From Ciborinia camelliae (Eukaryota > Ascomycota > Leotiomycetes > Helotiales > Sclerotiniaceae), in assembly GCA_025890175.1 (NCBI GenBank), contig JANPYM010000009.1, positions 1,925,984 through 1,989,983 of the forward strand: 64,000 bases of DNA, written 5' to 3'. A program made the position numbers and the translations under genes. Shown here in pieces: positions 10,164-21,581 of the stretch; within the stretch, counting starts at the first letter, position 1; every line of letters begins with the position of its first letter. The notes beneath the pieces were generated by a model that saw only the letters and a list, made by a program, of their open reading frames with translations, did no database searches and was not told the origin of the DNA.

Positions 10164-10736
10164 TGGAAAACTGTGCGTTTTGCTGTGTTTGATGGAGACG
10201 GGGACCGGGTTGGGGGATTTATTGTTGGGTGGGTGGTCGGTGGGTGGTAGATGGTGGGTGGGTTTTATTTGTGGGAGAGCGGGGTGGTGTGGAGGGGTGG
10301 ATGGGAATGAGTCACTCACCACCATGGATGTCCCCGGTGCGCGCGGTACTCTTTTTTTTCTTCTTTTTTTGGATGACTTTATTGGGACTTGAGGTCGGGA
10401 TGCTTAGGTAGCATTGATGGGGTTTTATGGTATTGGAATTATTATTGGTTGGAGTTGGAATGTTTTTGGTTCGTTTTTTTTTACACTGTTTCTTGGGGTT
10501 ACTTTGAAGTTGAATACCTACGTATGTATGTTATCTAGGTACCTAGGTACCTATGTAGAGATAATAATTAAAATTAAAGTATTATTTTATTTGAGCAAAT
10601 ATGGATTCCCGTCCAAACCTCATTTCATATCCACTCATTCATGATGCATCAACAGTCGAAAGTTATCTCGTCCGATGCCCTCCAGCTTAATCATCACCTG
10701 ACATTACCCAGATACGAACAATCGATATCCCCCCAC
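10164..10736. other. Intergenic between tRNA-Met and the cupin gene
   Basis: A GT/GGGT-rich stretch (10200-10300), poly-T tracts (10350-10370, 10473-10482) and a CTAGGTACCTAGGTACCTA palindromic block near 10535-10552. No gene seen. Confidence 0.6.
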
Positions 10737-11450
10737 CTAATCATACTTCCCACTCAACCTCACCAATCCCTCTTTTTCATTCTCGGCCTTAGTCTTCCTC
10801 GACCAATCCGGCGCCACATCTCTTCCCTCATCTTCTGCCCGATCACCCTCTTCCTTGGTATGATGCACCGTAGTTGGCGCATGTTCCGCGGGTGAATAGA
10901 TAGTATACAGAATGAGAGGTTCGTCTCCCGTGTTCACAAATTGATGTTGAGTTCCTGCGGGCACGACCATCAAGTCTCCTTTCTTCACTACTTGGTCTTG
11001 GCCATTGATGGTGGCGAGTCCGGTGCCAGAGGTAAAGGTGAGGGCTTGATCGACCGTGTGGACTTCGTCGCCGATGTCTCCGCCGATGGGGATCGTCATG
11101 AGGACCACTTGGGAGTAGAGACCTGTGTACTGGTTGGGGGGTTAGTGGTTGGTGGGTTGGGAATGTGTGGTGGGAGATTCAAGGTAAATCTTTATACATA
11201 CAAGTACTCTGCGGAATTCATGGGATGAAGCGGGAAGATCTGAGGTCATTTGAGGGAAGTAGACCATATCGTGGGAAGGGGGTGAGGAATTGGGTTTCTT
11301 AGATGCCATATTGCGATGACCTTGGATACTCAATGGAAGAGAGATCTTGAATGAGGTTGTTCTTCTAAAGGTAGAGAGTATATTGGAAGTGTGCCTGGTG
11401 CTTTGGGTAGTGCTTCTAATGATTATACTGCGAAGGGTTGATCGAAGCAT
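10737..11450 (-). CDS. Cupin-domain protein, possibly mitochondrial
   Basis: Two exons, 11202-11450 and 10737-11129, joined across a 72-nt intron (GTATGT/ACCAG) in phase 0, give 213 residues. The join reads HEFRRVL-YTGLYSQVVLMTIP, which is smooth. The C-terminal half is a cupin barrel: GGDIGDEVHTVDQ carries a degenerate metal motif 1, and KKGDLMVVPAGTQHQFVNTG is motif 2 with the conserved Pro-Ala-Gly and a His. This fold is shared by mannose-6-phosphate-isomerase-like small cupins; the substrate cannot be told. The first 47 residues are rich in Arg, Ser, Thr and Ile with no acidic residue, which looks like a mitochondrial presequence; a second Met (residue 48, MASKKPNSS) would give a cytosolic form. 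The acidic/charged tail (EEGDRAEDEGRD) lies beyond the barrel. Confidence 0.88.
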
Positions 11451-11962
11451 GATGAGTTATGAAGATTGAGAAGAGGGATTATATAGAAATCTGATGAGAT
11501 GGTTCTTTATGATATTCAACCATATGAGACGTCCGAATTCATTCCAACGTTCTATGTTCTGATGTCATTGAACGATAGCAAGTTTAAAAGTTGGCTCACC
11601 TCTCTCCTTTGTAATCAACTTGCAGTTGGAAGGAACCCTATCATTTGAGAAAGATTGAATACAATACTATTGTATATCCAATTTCCATCAATCAGTGGTA
11701 AATCGGATGCTGTGTATAATGTTCCATCATTGATGTGAATTACATGATCGGATATGACTTTTCTTCTCTATCCAATCATGATAACATGGCATTTTTGGAT
11801 GGCTGTTGTGATATCATAAGATACATGCCGAGTGAAGCCGAAAGATTTCCCCGGATTTCGGGTCCGGATTATCTTAAACATTCAAACACCGATAATGATC
11901 CGAGTCAATAATCTTTCCCAATCTTTTGATTTTATATCAACAGACAACTCTCAAACCTCATA

Positions 11963-12875
11963 ATGAACTCTATACCTCGAATATCAAGGGCTCTAGGTGG
12001 CAAAAATCTCAATTGGATATGTACATCATGTGCGAAGTCAAAACAAACAAACACGCCATTTTTCAAACCCTCCATAACCAGAAGGATTTCCAATAATTCA
12101 AAACCTCGAGGAAATGTAGCGCCAACGATGGAACAACTGAGAGCGCCATTCTCACAAAAGAATAGTTCGACCATGTACTATACACTCAGTATTATTCTAG
12201 GGACTGTGGCTTTCTCATATGGTTCTGTGCCAATGTATAAAATGGTACATTTCCTATACCCGCCACTTTACCACTCCCTAGCTAATGCGCGCTTTTCAGA
12301 TCTGCCAAACGACGGGATGGGGTGGACAACCGATTAAAGCTCCTGGACATGGTGGTAGTGGTGCAGAAGGCGAAGATCCCTCCGAACGACTCAGACCCGT
12401 CACTTCCGCAAAACGTATCCGAGTAACCTTCAATGGATCGGTATCGGATGTTCTCCCATGGAAATTCACCCCGCAACAGAGGGAAGTTCGGGTTCTACCA
12501 GGAGAAACAGCATTGGCATTCTATACCGCTACGAATAAATCCGACGAGGATATAATTGGGGTGGCTACGTATAGTGTGACGCCGGGACAAGTGGCTCCAT
12601 ATTTCAGCAAGATCCAATGTTTTTGTTTTGAGGAGCAAAGGTTGAATGCTGGAGAGACGGTCGATATGCCTGTGTTTTTCTATATCGATCCGGATTTCGT
12701 TAATGATCCGAATATGAGAGGTATTGAGCAAGTTACTTTGAGTTATACGTTCTTCAGTAAGTTATTCTTTTCGGCTTGCGTGGAAGCTTCCACGGGCAGG
12801 AAGATGCTAACGTCTTCAACAGAGGCTAGGTATGATAAGAATGGGAAGCTCAAGGCTATGCCTGTTGATATGTAA
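11963..12875 (+). CDS. COX11: Cytochrome c oxidase assembly protein Cox11
   Basis: Copper chaperone of the mitochondrial inner membrane that delivers Cu to the CuB site of Cox1. Exons 11963-12244, 12300-12756 and 12823-12875 give 263 residues. An Arg/Ser-rich presequence is followed by one membrane span (near residues 72-90, TLSIILGTVAFSYGSVPMY), then the conserved ICQTTGWGGQP and the intermembrane-space domain. The copper-binding pair is in KIQCFCFEEQ, and the usual VDMPVFFYIDPDF and TLSYTFFKA segments follow. The first intron (55 nt) ends TTTTCAG. The second (66 nt, GTAAGT/CAACAG, branch CTAAC) is a multiple of three and has no stop in frame, so an unspliced transcript would still read through with 22 extra residues; the family alignment (TFFK-ARYD) shows that it is removed. 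About 0.5 kb separates this gene from the cupin gene, divergently. Confidence 0.95.
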
Positions 12876-13698
12876 AGAATCATGAGGTGTATTATATTCG
12901 TTTGCATTGGGTGGAGTTAGTATCCATAGATTGCATAGGTTCCAGAGGTCTATATGTTGACATTACTATGGTGTAAATATCTACAGTAGGCCGATTATCT
13001 ATTGACAGCTATACTTCTCTTGTGGTGCACTTAACTGTGCACTTAACTATGGTCTTAACTATGGTCTTAACTGTGGTAAGATGTAGCCAACTTGACATTA
13101 TATAAGGCTTAGATCCTCAAAAACTTCAAAAATTGATCAGCAAACTACCACTTTAACCTACCAATATCTCATCTCAACATTCATGATTTGATGGTTCAAG
13201 AAAATGAAAATGATTCACAAAATGACGTGAATCATATAGTCCATGGGTTCCAAGCTTACAACCTTACTAATGGAACCTCCATTTTTAAGTGGTTGAGATT
13301 GCCTTGACCTCTTACTAGTACAAAACCTAGTACTATATCAAGTTACACCATGCAACTATAACCTTATTGCTTTCCAACCACATGTTAACAATCCAAACGA
13401 TCACAACTACAAACAGACAACTACAATCAACCTTTTCTTTACTTATTGCTTGTCCATTTCTTTTGGAAACCATCAAACATTCTTTGGTAGAATATTGATA
13501 AATTATCATTCATTCATTCTCCTCCTTTTTTTCATTATTGCCTTGGACTTTGATCAACTTTGATCTTGAGTGAGTTGGAGCAAGTGCTCATATCTGATGA
13601 TTGATGGTGGTTGAAGACTTTGCTAATATTTGGCAGGACCTTCATAACTTTACTTCGATAACCATCACCTGATAATTGTTGCTTACAATTTCATCTCT
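12876..13698. other. Intergenic upstream of the F-box gene
   Basis: About 0.8 kb without ORFs. Short repeated phrases are seen near 13030-13075 (CTTAACTRTGGT three times). Likely 3' region of COX11 and 5' region of the next gene. Confidence 0.5.
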
Positions 13699-14732
13699 AT
13701 GATGGCCGCGGAAAAGATGGGTGCACGATACCATCTTGATGATGATTCAATGACAGATTCATCTTCTTCATATCCTACAACTTCCACAACTTACACATCT
13801 CCCGCATCTTCCACTCGCTCCCCTTCTCCATCTTTTGGTGAAGAAAGTGGTATGATTCACACTCCAATTAGTGTGATTCATGAGACCGAGATGTTTGTTC
13901 ATCAAAGTCAAATGAGATATTTAAAAGCTTATGAGGAAGACGTTCTCAAGCTAGCCGGGTTATTGCCTTCAACAACCCCTTTAGTATCACCAAGACTTAA
14001 CGGCTACAACAGAGACCCCATGGATATGGATATCACTGATCTCTCTTCTCAGGAGAAAGTCCAGAAGAAGGACAAACCATTTGTTACTACAATTCCTGAA
14101 ATTATTATTGGGATTTTCAAACATCTCAATCCTATTGATGCAGTCTGCCTCAGTCTCATAAAGTTTGTCATTCCTAAAATGTGTCATATGATATCATTTG
14201 CTAATTTTCCATCAGTAAATACACTCGCAACATATATCTCTCTCATGGCAGGCATCAGCTCTCTAACTTTCAACCACCACTTCAAATTGGTCGACCTGAG
14301 AGCAGATTTCCCGTCATTCCTGGACCAAAACAGGGATGCCATCACTGTTGCCCTGTTGCCTTCTTTCCAGCACACTGTGAATTGCATTTTCACCTGAGGA
14401 GTTTCATGCCATCATCTCTTACCTTTTGCGCTGGACAATGTCAAAAGTTCACCCTTTCAGAACCTCATGACTCGAAGTCGTGTGACTCTTGTGGAAGAAG
14501 TTATAGGAAGCAGTTTGAGAGGGGCAGGAGAATGATAAATGTGATGCGGCCAGAGGGACGCAGAAACAAGTGGTATGAGCAACCGAGAATCGATAGAGAG
14601 AATCGAAATCGAGAGAGGGATCAAGATAGAGATCGAGAGAGGAATCAAGACAGAATTCGAGAGAGGCATCGAGAGAATCGAGAGAATCGTCGAAGATGGA
14701 TTCTTCGACGAGGCTTGCTTAACCGAGCATGA
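13699..14732 (+). CDS. F-box-like protein with Cys-rich and Arg/Glu tail
   Basis: Exons 13699-14162 and 14216-14732 across a 53-nt intron (GTTTGT, branch GCTAAT, CATCAG) give 326 residues. Without this splice the frame stops early, and with it the two halves share one frame. Residues 1-50 are Ser/Thr/Pro-rich and disordered. An F-box-like motif sits near residues 133-155 (IPEIIIGIFKHLNPIDAVCL), followed directly by LINKYTRNIY. The F-box would bind Skp1 of an SCF ubiquitin ligase. The C-terminal half has spaced cysteines (CHHCC, CAGQC, CDSCG), as in many small fungal F-box proteins, and then an Arg/Glu/Asp-rich tail built of RERD/RENR repeats. The target is unknown. Start: two adjacent Met codons at 13699. 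Confidence 0.72.
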
Positions 14733-14843
14733 AGAGAAGATAGGTCAAATTGTGAGGTTTTGAAGGCGTCATATAGTTGGGTTGGGAGTTCTTTGGCAGT
14801 GAATGGATAGGATGTGTGGCGACGGATGGATTTCTTCAGTATC

Positions 14844-15035
14844 ATTTAGCTTTACGACATTCACATCGATATTCACTTGGAGAGAGCTCTGGGGGCAAAC
14901 GGGCCATGGTACGATTTAGCTTTACGACATTCACGTGGATATTCACTTGGAGGAAGGGAGCTCTGAGGGCCAAGGGGCTCTGGTACGATATAGTTTTACA
15001 ACTCTGATGAATTTTCACGGGCGGAGTTTGGAGAG
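14844..15035. repeat. Three-copy tandem repeat, 70-74 bp unit
   Basis: Units begin at 14844, 14914 and 14988. The first two share TTTAGCTTTACGACATTCAC, GGATATTCACTTGGA, GGAGCTCTG and TGGTACGAT; the third is degenerate and shortened. It follows the F-box gene. Confidence 0.8.
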
Positions 15036-15898
15036 GTTCCCAAGGCCACTGGGCGGCGTTTGAATGTGTTGCGGATCTTCCCCTGTCATAGAATACCTGC
15101 GGGTGCATGGATTATGGGCTCTTGCATGGATTGGCGTCGAGCTAGAATGTCGGGGAAGTGGATATTTGAATACGGGCTCTCTCTCCATGTGATGAGACAA
15201 TTATTGAGCAAGGAACTTTGGCATCGAGAGTAGATTGATCACCGTTGTTTTAGATATTAATTGGAGATCTTATCTAGATCTTATATACTTTGCCATCTCA
15301 CAATGTGATGTGGGGGGGGGGAATCGTGGGGGGTTGGAATTTATATCTGTATGGGTTCATCATTCTTCCCTTCTATTCGGTAGGTGTATGGCGTCGTTCT
15401 TCCCCCTTAATAATCGTAATCTCCTTCATTTACCTCGTTTCATCATTATTATTATTATTATCATCATCATCATCATCATCATCATCCATAAATCTCCACC
15501 TACCCTCTCCCTCATCAACGTACCCCATTCCACTATTACCACTACCTCCGTGATCCAATTCATAATTCATAAATATATTTCCCTACTATACTGCCGATCG
15601 CAGTCGTTCTCTAGATATTATTCGATGGTTGATGGTTGATGGTTGATATTTGATGATGAGGTTTCTATGATATTCGATATTCGATGGTTGATATTTGATA
15701 TTCGATGATCGTTGATAGGGTTCTTATCATACTTATACTATATTCGATAGAGTTATATGGGAAAATCGGAATGGGAAGTTGGATTGTGATGGTGATGGGG
15801 AAGTTGGACTGGTAGGTTGGTGGTTTGGGTGTGGGTGTGGGTGTGGGTGTGGGTGATGGGAAAAGTGAGGGAGGGGAGATATAAAGGAGGGGAGATGT

Positions 15899-15908
15899 NN
15901 NNNNNNNN
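15899..15908. other. Assembly gap (10 Ns)
   Basis: Ten N characters within a purine-rich low-complexity run; the real length missing is unknown. Confidence 0.99.
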
Positions 15909-16760
15909 GGAGGGGAAGGAAATAATGGAAATAAGGGACAGAATGGGTTGGGGGGGAGAGGAGAGGGGGAAAGGAAAAGAAAGGAAGAGGGGGAGAAGGA
16001 GAGAAGGGGAGAAGGGGAGAAGAGGAGAAGGGGAGAAGGGGAGAAGAGGAGAAGGGGAGAAAAGGAAAAGGGAAGAAGGGGAGAAGGGGAGTGGGAGTGG
16101 GAGTGGGAGTGAATATAAAAGCTAAATATTATTTCCCCCCAAACCATTTCTCCCAAACCATTTTCTTGAAATCAATATAATTCAAATTCAACTTTATCTC
16201 CCCTCCTCCCCCCTACCCTCCTCCCCCCCTTCCCCCAGAAACTCCACATAGTAAATACAAGAGACAAGTTCTACAAGACAGCCCCCACACATCCACCATC
16301 CACCATCCATATACCCCAACCCCAACCCCACAACCCACTAAAAGATCACCAACATCGAAACAAAACAAAACATTTATTTATCTCCTATGGATTTCCAGGA
16401 TATGATATGATATCGCTTTTGATTATAAATATGACGCTATAACGCTATACTGCTGGACTACCACTACCACTACCACTAACGCTAACACCCATACTTTAAT
16501 TTCGAGACCTGCTCTAGTTACTCGAACCATCCAGTGCACACAACAGCACAAGCCCAGATTGCGAAGCATTCATTCGCCATGAACAAGTTACAACCAGGAT
16601 GATGAAGAACCCTCCGTGCTTTTCCCCAATACCCCCAATACTCCCAAAACTCCATGGATATCAAACATGTCTACAATCCCGCTTCCATAATCTTACGTCA
16701 CCATATACCTATACCATGTGATCTATGGTGAGGTGAGACCCAACCAAACAAAGTAATAAA

Positions 16761-18452
16761 TCAAGCAAGTTTCTTCCTTTTGATCTCCACGTGACATTTG
16801 GTTCCCCTCTCGATACGAAGAATTTTCTCCAAAACATTTACCACCACCCATTGGATGCCCAAGATCCAAATCCTCAAAAGCAAATCACTCAACCCCAGTA
16901 CAGGACGCTTGCCTCGACTAAACGTGCTATCTTTGTACTTGAACGGAAGAGTAGCGCCCAGATGGTCAATTGCCACCTTAATTCCACTACTGAAACCATC
17001 TTCATGGAATCCATATTTGGTCCACGCTCCACAATAGGATATGCTTCTGGTATTTTGAATCTCGGGAAGTTGGGATTGAGATGTTAGAGAACGGGTGTTG
17101 TAGAGTGGATGTCGATATGTGTATGTACTGTGGGTAAGTTCTGGTTCCGGGGGAAAGAGGGGATTAAGTGTGACGAGGACATCACCAAATTTGGAGGTCG
17201 GAATGTGTTGAAGAATGTTCATGTTATATGTTAAGCAAACTTGGTCAACATTTCTGGATTTTGAGGTTGAAGAAGCAGACGAAGCTGTGATGTAATTCCA
17301 AGCAGACCAGGCTTCTCTATTTTGAGGCATGAGGGAAAGATCGGAGTGAAGGACAGCGGTGTTTTTGGAAGTTTGAAAGCCAGTGAGGATGCGACGTTCA
17401 GCAGACGTAGAAGATGATCGAATAAGGTTATATGCAATGTCTCCATGAGTAGCTATTATAACATGATCAAATATATCTTCCTTGCCATTTTCGAGGCATA
17501 AGCGTATACGATTGTCATCGTCATTGCGTATTGACTCGACTGGGGTGGAGAGGAAGATATGATTAGGAGGAAAGCCTTTCATTACAGCATCGAGGTAAGT
17601 TTTGGCACCGTTCTTGATTGTTAGCCATTGAGGACGAGCAGAAACGGTGCTTAATAAATGGTGATTCCACCTGAGTTTGTTAGTGATAGAAGGGCTTATG
17701 TGCTGAAATTTAGACCTACATAAATCGGACCAAAGTAACGGCTGGAAACTCTAGAGAACACTTATCCGGGCTTGTACTCCATACCGCTGCAGTCATTGGT
17801 ATGAGATAATCATCTCTGAATGTATCCGAGTATCCTTCCCTATCCAGATATTGACCTATAGTTTCTTGCTTCTCCGCAGGATGTATGCCATTTGAATTTC
17901 TGTTTCCATTGACATGTTCCTCATTCGTCTCTTCCTCTTTCAGAAGGTCCAAAGCAAACTGGTTGAAACGTATAATATCAAAGATCATTCTCCACATTCG
18001 GAAGGAAAAGAGGTTCTTTCGTTGTGCAAACACTGCTGAGAGTGAGGTCCCCGACCATTCAAACAATCCTTTATCGCGAGAAACTCCAAAGGTCATTTCT
18101 GTAGGTACGGTAGGGACATTGAGAGCATTGAGGAAAGCTATGAAGTTTGCTATTGTATCCTCATCAGCTCATACGTCCCTGAAACCGGCATGGCGCAAGA
18201 AGTTGAGCGAATAATAAACTTACGATATGTAGCAGTATTCAACACTATGAACCCTGTATCAACTGGAGTTGTTTTGCCATTACGATGATATTTGACAGTA
18301 TTTGTATGTCCTCCTAACCGATCTGCAGCTTCGTAGATATAAACATCGTGGTGTGTGCGATTCAAAGCCCAGAGAGCTCCGATTCCAGCGCATCCACTCC
18401 CAATGATAGCGACTTTCTTTCTGGGAAACCGTTCAGTTAGGTTGGCGGACAT
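16761..18452 (-). CDS. FAD-dependent amine-oxidase-type oxidoreductase
   Basis: Three exons (18224-18452, 17720-18149, 16761-17670) joined in phase give 522 residues. The N-terminus has a textbook dinucleotide-binding motif, KVAIIGSGCAGIGAL, and after it the second-strand acid and the GG doublet typical of the amine-oxidase fold (IYEAADRLGGHTNTV). This architecture is that of the NAD(P)/FAD oxidoreductases often encoded next to DUF1365 and cyclopropane-fatty-acid synthase genes; neither is in this window. The C-terminal SYCGAWTKYGFHEDGFSSGI is the second conserved FAD-contact region, followed by a hydrophobic stretch (LGLSDLLLRIWILGIQWVVV) that could sit in or on a membrane. Introns are 74 and 49 nt. 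The substrate is unknown. Confidence 0.88.
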
Positions 18453-19654
18453 GATATATGAAGATAGAAATGAGTGAAGGAAGAGGAAAGAGGGAAGATG
18501 AGAAATAATAAAAAATGCAGAATTGAGAAGTATAGAATGGAATATTCACATGTCAGTACTAAGCGGCATCTTTTGGGTGGCGGGGGAGTTAGCTGCAGGA
18601 AGTAGTTGTATTGGGAGTAGTGTACTCGAGTAGCTTGGAGGGTTTATCGATGATGGCATTGCGTGAAACAGTTATATGTAGTATGTAGTATGTAGTATGT
18701 ACTAGTACTAGTACCAGGTACACAATCAAGGTGATAGATAGATAGCTTTCTCTATCAATTGATGTATCTCTTGAATTTTGAGATTTTTTGAGAGAATTTG
18801 GAAGGAATTGAGGACCAATATAGCGATGCTGTATTGATTGAAACAAGATAGATATATAGTAAGAAAAATAGATAGATATAAGAGAAAAGTATCCTTTTTG
18901 TTCCTGTTTTCCAGTTGACCTACCATATTCTTTCCTCTATTACCTTTTCCTTACCTTTCTCTCTCTCTCTCAAGCCCCTTCAGCTGTGCTCAAGCTTCAT
19001 TCACGATGCAAAAACCTTGGTGGGATGGATGTGAAGATGACAAAGGTATACCTACCTTGTAGTATGGGGGGTGAACTTCGGGTGATCGGTATTTATGAAA
19101 TGCCGATAATAATCACATGAAGGAATTGTACCAGAGTCCAGACACACCTGTGATATGATTCCACAGCCACACTTTATGGTACCTACTGCGTAATCTTTTC
19201 CCAATAACTTAGCCACACTTGAATTCCAAGGCTGTAACCCGTAGGCTACAGTTGTTTATTTTAGGTGGAGACATCAAAGCTCCAAGTTTCCCCTTCCACC
19301 TGCACTAATCAACTCTACTCAAACAACTTGTTACATACAGATCCCGATACAGATACAGATTACACTCAGAATATTTCCACTTCACTCGAATTAAAAGAAA
19401 TCATTCCTTCCATTGCACATTTATTTTGAAGAAACCTATCATCTGTCATAAACTTCCATTATTGTTCATGGTTCTGTGATAAATACCTGTTGACCTGGAA
19501 CCAAAGGAAGCATTGCGTTACTCTGTGCTACTTTACTACATAACTTAACTGCATCAAAGGCATCGATCATCAACCACCATTTCTTCAAAATAGCCAATAC
19601 CCCTCCTCATAAATATCACATCACCCCATAAATTTATCACCCGGCGCTATCAAT
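18453..19654. other. Divergent intergenic region, FAD oxidoreductase and VTI1
   Basis: 1.2 kb shared upstream region of two genes that point away from each other. Contains GTATGTAGTAT repeats near 18675-18720 and a CT run at 18955-18973. No gene seen. Confidence 0.55.
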
Positions 19655-20451
19655 ATGTCGAATCCCCTCGATACTGACGCAGGCTCGGAACTCTTCAGCA
19701 GTTATGAAGCTGAACTCAAACTGGTTCAAGCCGATCTGAACCAAAAGTTGGATCAAATCCCCGATCTCACCGGAGAACCTCGTAAAGCTGCCATTAGCCA
19801 AGCAGAACGAGCATTAGAAGAGGCAAATGAATTGGTATGTCCAAGAATCGAGAATGAGATGGTAGTTATCTAGTACTTACTCTTATCTAGCTTGATCAAA
19901 TGCGACTCGAGAAACAAAATATCCCCTCAGCAACTCGTACCAAAGTCAATCAAAGATTCCGAAATCATGAAACAGATGTGGATGTATCGAAGAGGAAATT
20001 AAAAACCTTGGAGAATGACCGGTCCGCTCTGTTTGGGTCACGCTATTCCGACAATCCAAACGATGTCCAACTCGAACAAAGACAACAACTTCTATCGGGA
20101 ACGGATAGATTGGACCGAAGCTCACAGAGACTGAAGGCTAGTCAAGCATTGGCAAATGAGACGGAGGCTATTGGTGCTAGCACACTCGCAGATTTACATA
20201 GACAGAGAGAGACCATCCAACACACGCATGATACCTTGATACAGAGCGAGGGATTCGTTGATAGGAGTGTAAAAACGTTGAGGGGGATGTCTCGTAGGTA
20301 AATCATCCCTTACTCCAGTCACAGCTTCAGGCAGGAGATGTAACGCTGACTGCCTTCTTTTAGGATGGCTACCAACCGGATAATCACGGTTGCTATTATA
20401 ACAGTTTTGGTTCTTCTTATTATTGCTGTTATTGTTAGCAAGTTCAGATAA
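19655..20451 (+). CDS. VTI1: Vesicle SNARE Vti1
   Basis: Qb-SNARE for Golgi, endosome and vacuole transport. Exons 19655-19834, 19891-20297 and 20364-20451 give 224 residues, close to the usual 217-240. The N-terminal Habc bundle (ELFSSYEAELKLVQADLNQ) is followed by LLDQMRLEKQNIP across the first intron (56 nt). The SNARE heptads run through NETEAIGASTLADLHRQRET with the central layer Gln in the RQRETIQ region, and end in MSRRMATNR. The tail anchor ITVAIITVLVLLIIAVIV is supplied by the short third exon. The protein ends with SKFR, as expected of a tail-anchored SNARE with no lumenal domain. Confidence 0.95.
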
Positions 20452-21581
20452 ACATTTCTTGCTTTTCGGCGGGGCGTTTTTCGGTATTCGGTTCTCAGAT
20501 ACACTTTACCATAAGCTGATTTCTAATACAACTTTTGTACAATTGGTTTACAGAACAAAGGCTCCAAAACGGCGATTCGTGTAAGGGGAGGGTAATGGAT
20601 TTAGTTGAGTTTCCGATGAGGAGTTCCAAGTGCAGCTGGACAGCGGTCCGAGATACAATATCAATCCCATGGTTTGGGTAAGTGCATGCATGGTATGTAG
20701 TGACCTAACGCTGGCACGATATAACGATATTTTCCTTGATCATTCCCTTGTGATTGAATTTCTGCCAACTCATTTGCGTATTTCGCTGCAGTCAGCGCTT
20801 TTATCTCTTCAGGCCGGAACTGTGCACATGTTTTCTACTTGCTGTGTTGAGCCTCTACCTATCATTCTCGGATGAGGTAAATACCGATGCAAATCTCCTC
20901 TGCATGTCAAGAGTCACAAACATAGGATCTAATGAATACTGTGTAATTGGAAGGTGTGCGGGCATCCATCCCAATTCTTCTTGATGAGTACAAGTATCTG
21001 AGGATTAGCAATCATGGCACCACGGCTACATATTTACCCTTGCTTCATGTGGCCTCTCCTACCAATTGGTATTGCCAAAATGCCTTTACCCGTCTATTTT
21101 TTCTCGTTGCCGGTGGAGTGTTGCACAAATACGTCCCAAAACAGTACCGATAAGACTTCTTGCAACCCTACATGCAATTTTGGGTACTACAAAACTATAA
21201 GCCAAAGACCTAGCCTCATATGACTACCCAAGTCAATTTAAGTTTCTATGATGCTCGATTGACAACGGAATACAACACAGACCATGTATGCTTCAAAAGA
21301 TACGCGTATTTCAATTGGATTGCTCGTGTGTAAAACGTGGAGATCTGGATTTGATATGAAAACCCCGCTTTCAGTAAAGGCAGCTTGCTTCTCGACAGGG
21401 AAAAATCTGATATTTCAGTTTGTTGAAGCTGCTGTCCTCCCGGTGATGGTGACAAACTTGGCTATGATGTGCAGCCATATCTCTATATTTCCTCCACTCT
21501 TATCACTCCGCACTTCCCCAATTCTTCTGCATTGTCAAATTCCGATTCTGATCGTTGTCATTGAATCAAGCCTTCTTAAAC
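20452..21581. other. Intergenic, VTI1 to P450
   Basis: 1.1 kb with only short ORFs in several frames. No conserved motif seen. Confidence 0.5.

Larger units (their letters stand above)
14733..16760. other. 2 kb gene-free, low-complexity stretch
   Basis: No credible gene. It holds the three-copy repeat at 14844-15035, an ATT/ATC tract at about 15440-15487, GATGGTTGAT/GATATTCGAT repeats at 15622-15710, a GTGTGGGTGTGG run near 15825-15855, the assembly gap, and a long GGAGAA purine tract at 15909-16105. The complementary ORF at 15665-16156 is translated repeat and spans the Ns, so it is not a gene. Confidence 0.7.

Noticed and set aside
15665..16156. 163-codon minus-strand ORF with Ser/Pro/Phe runs
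   Set aside because: It is translated from a GGAGAA purine tract, spans the Ns and has no non-repeat sequence.
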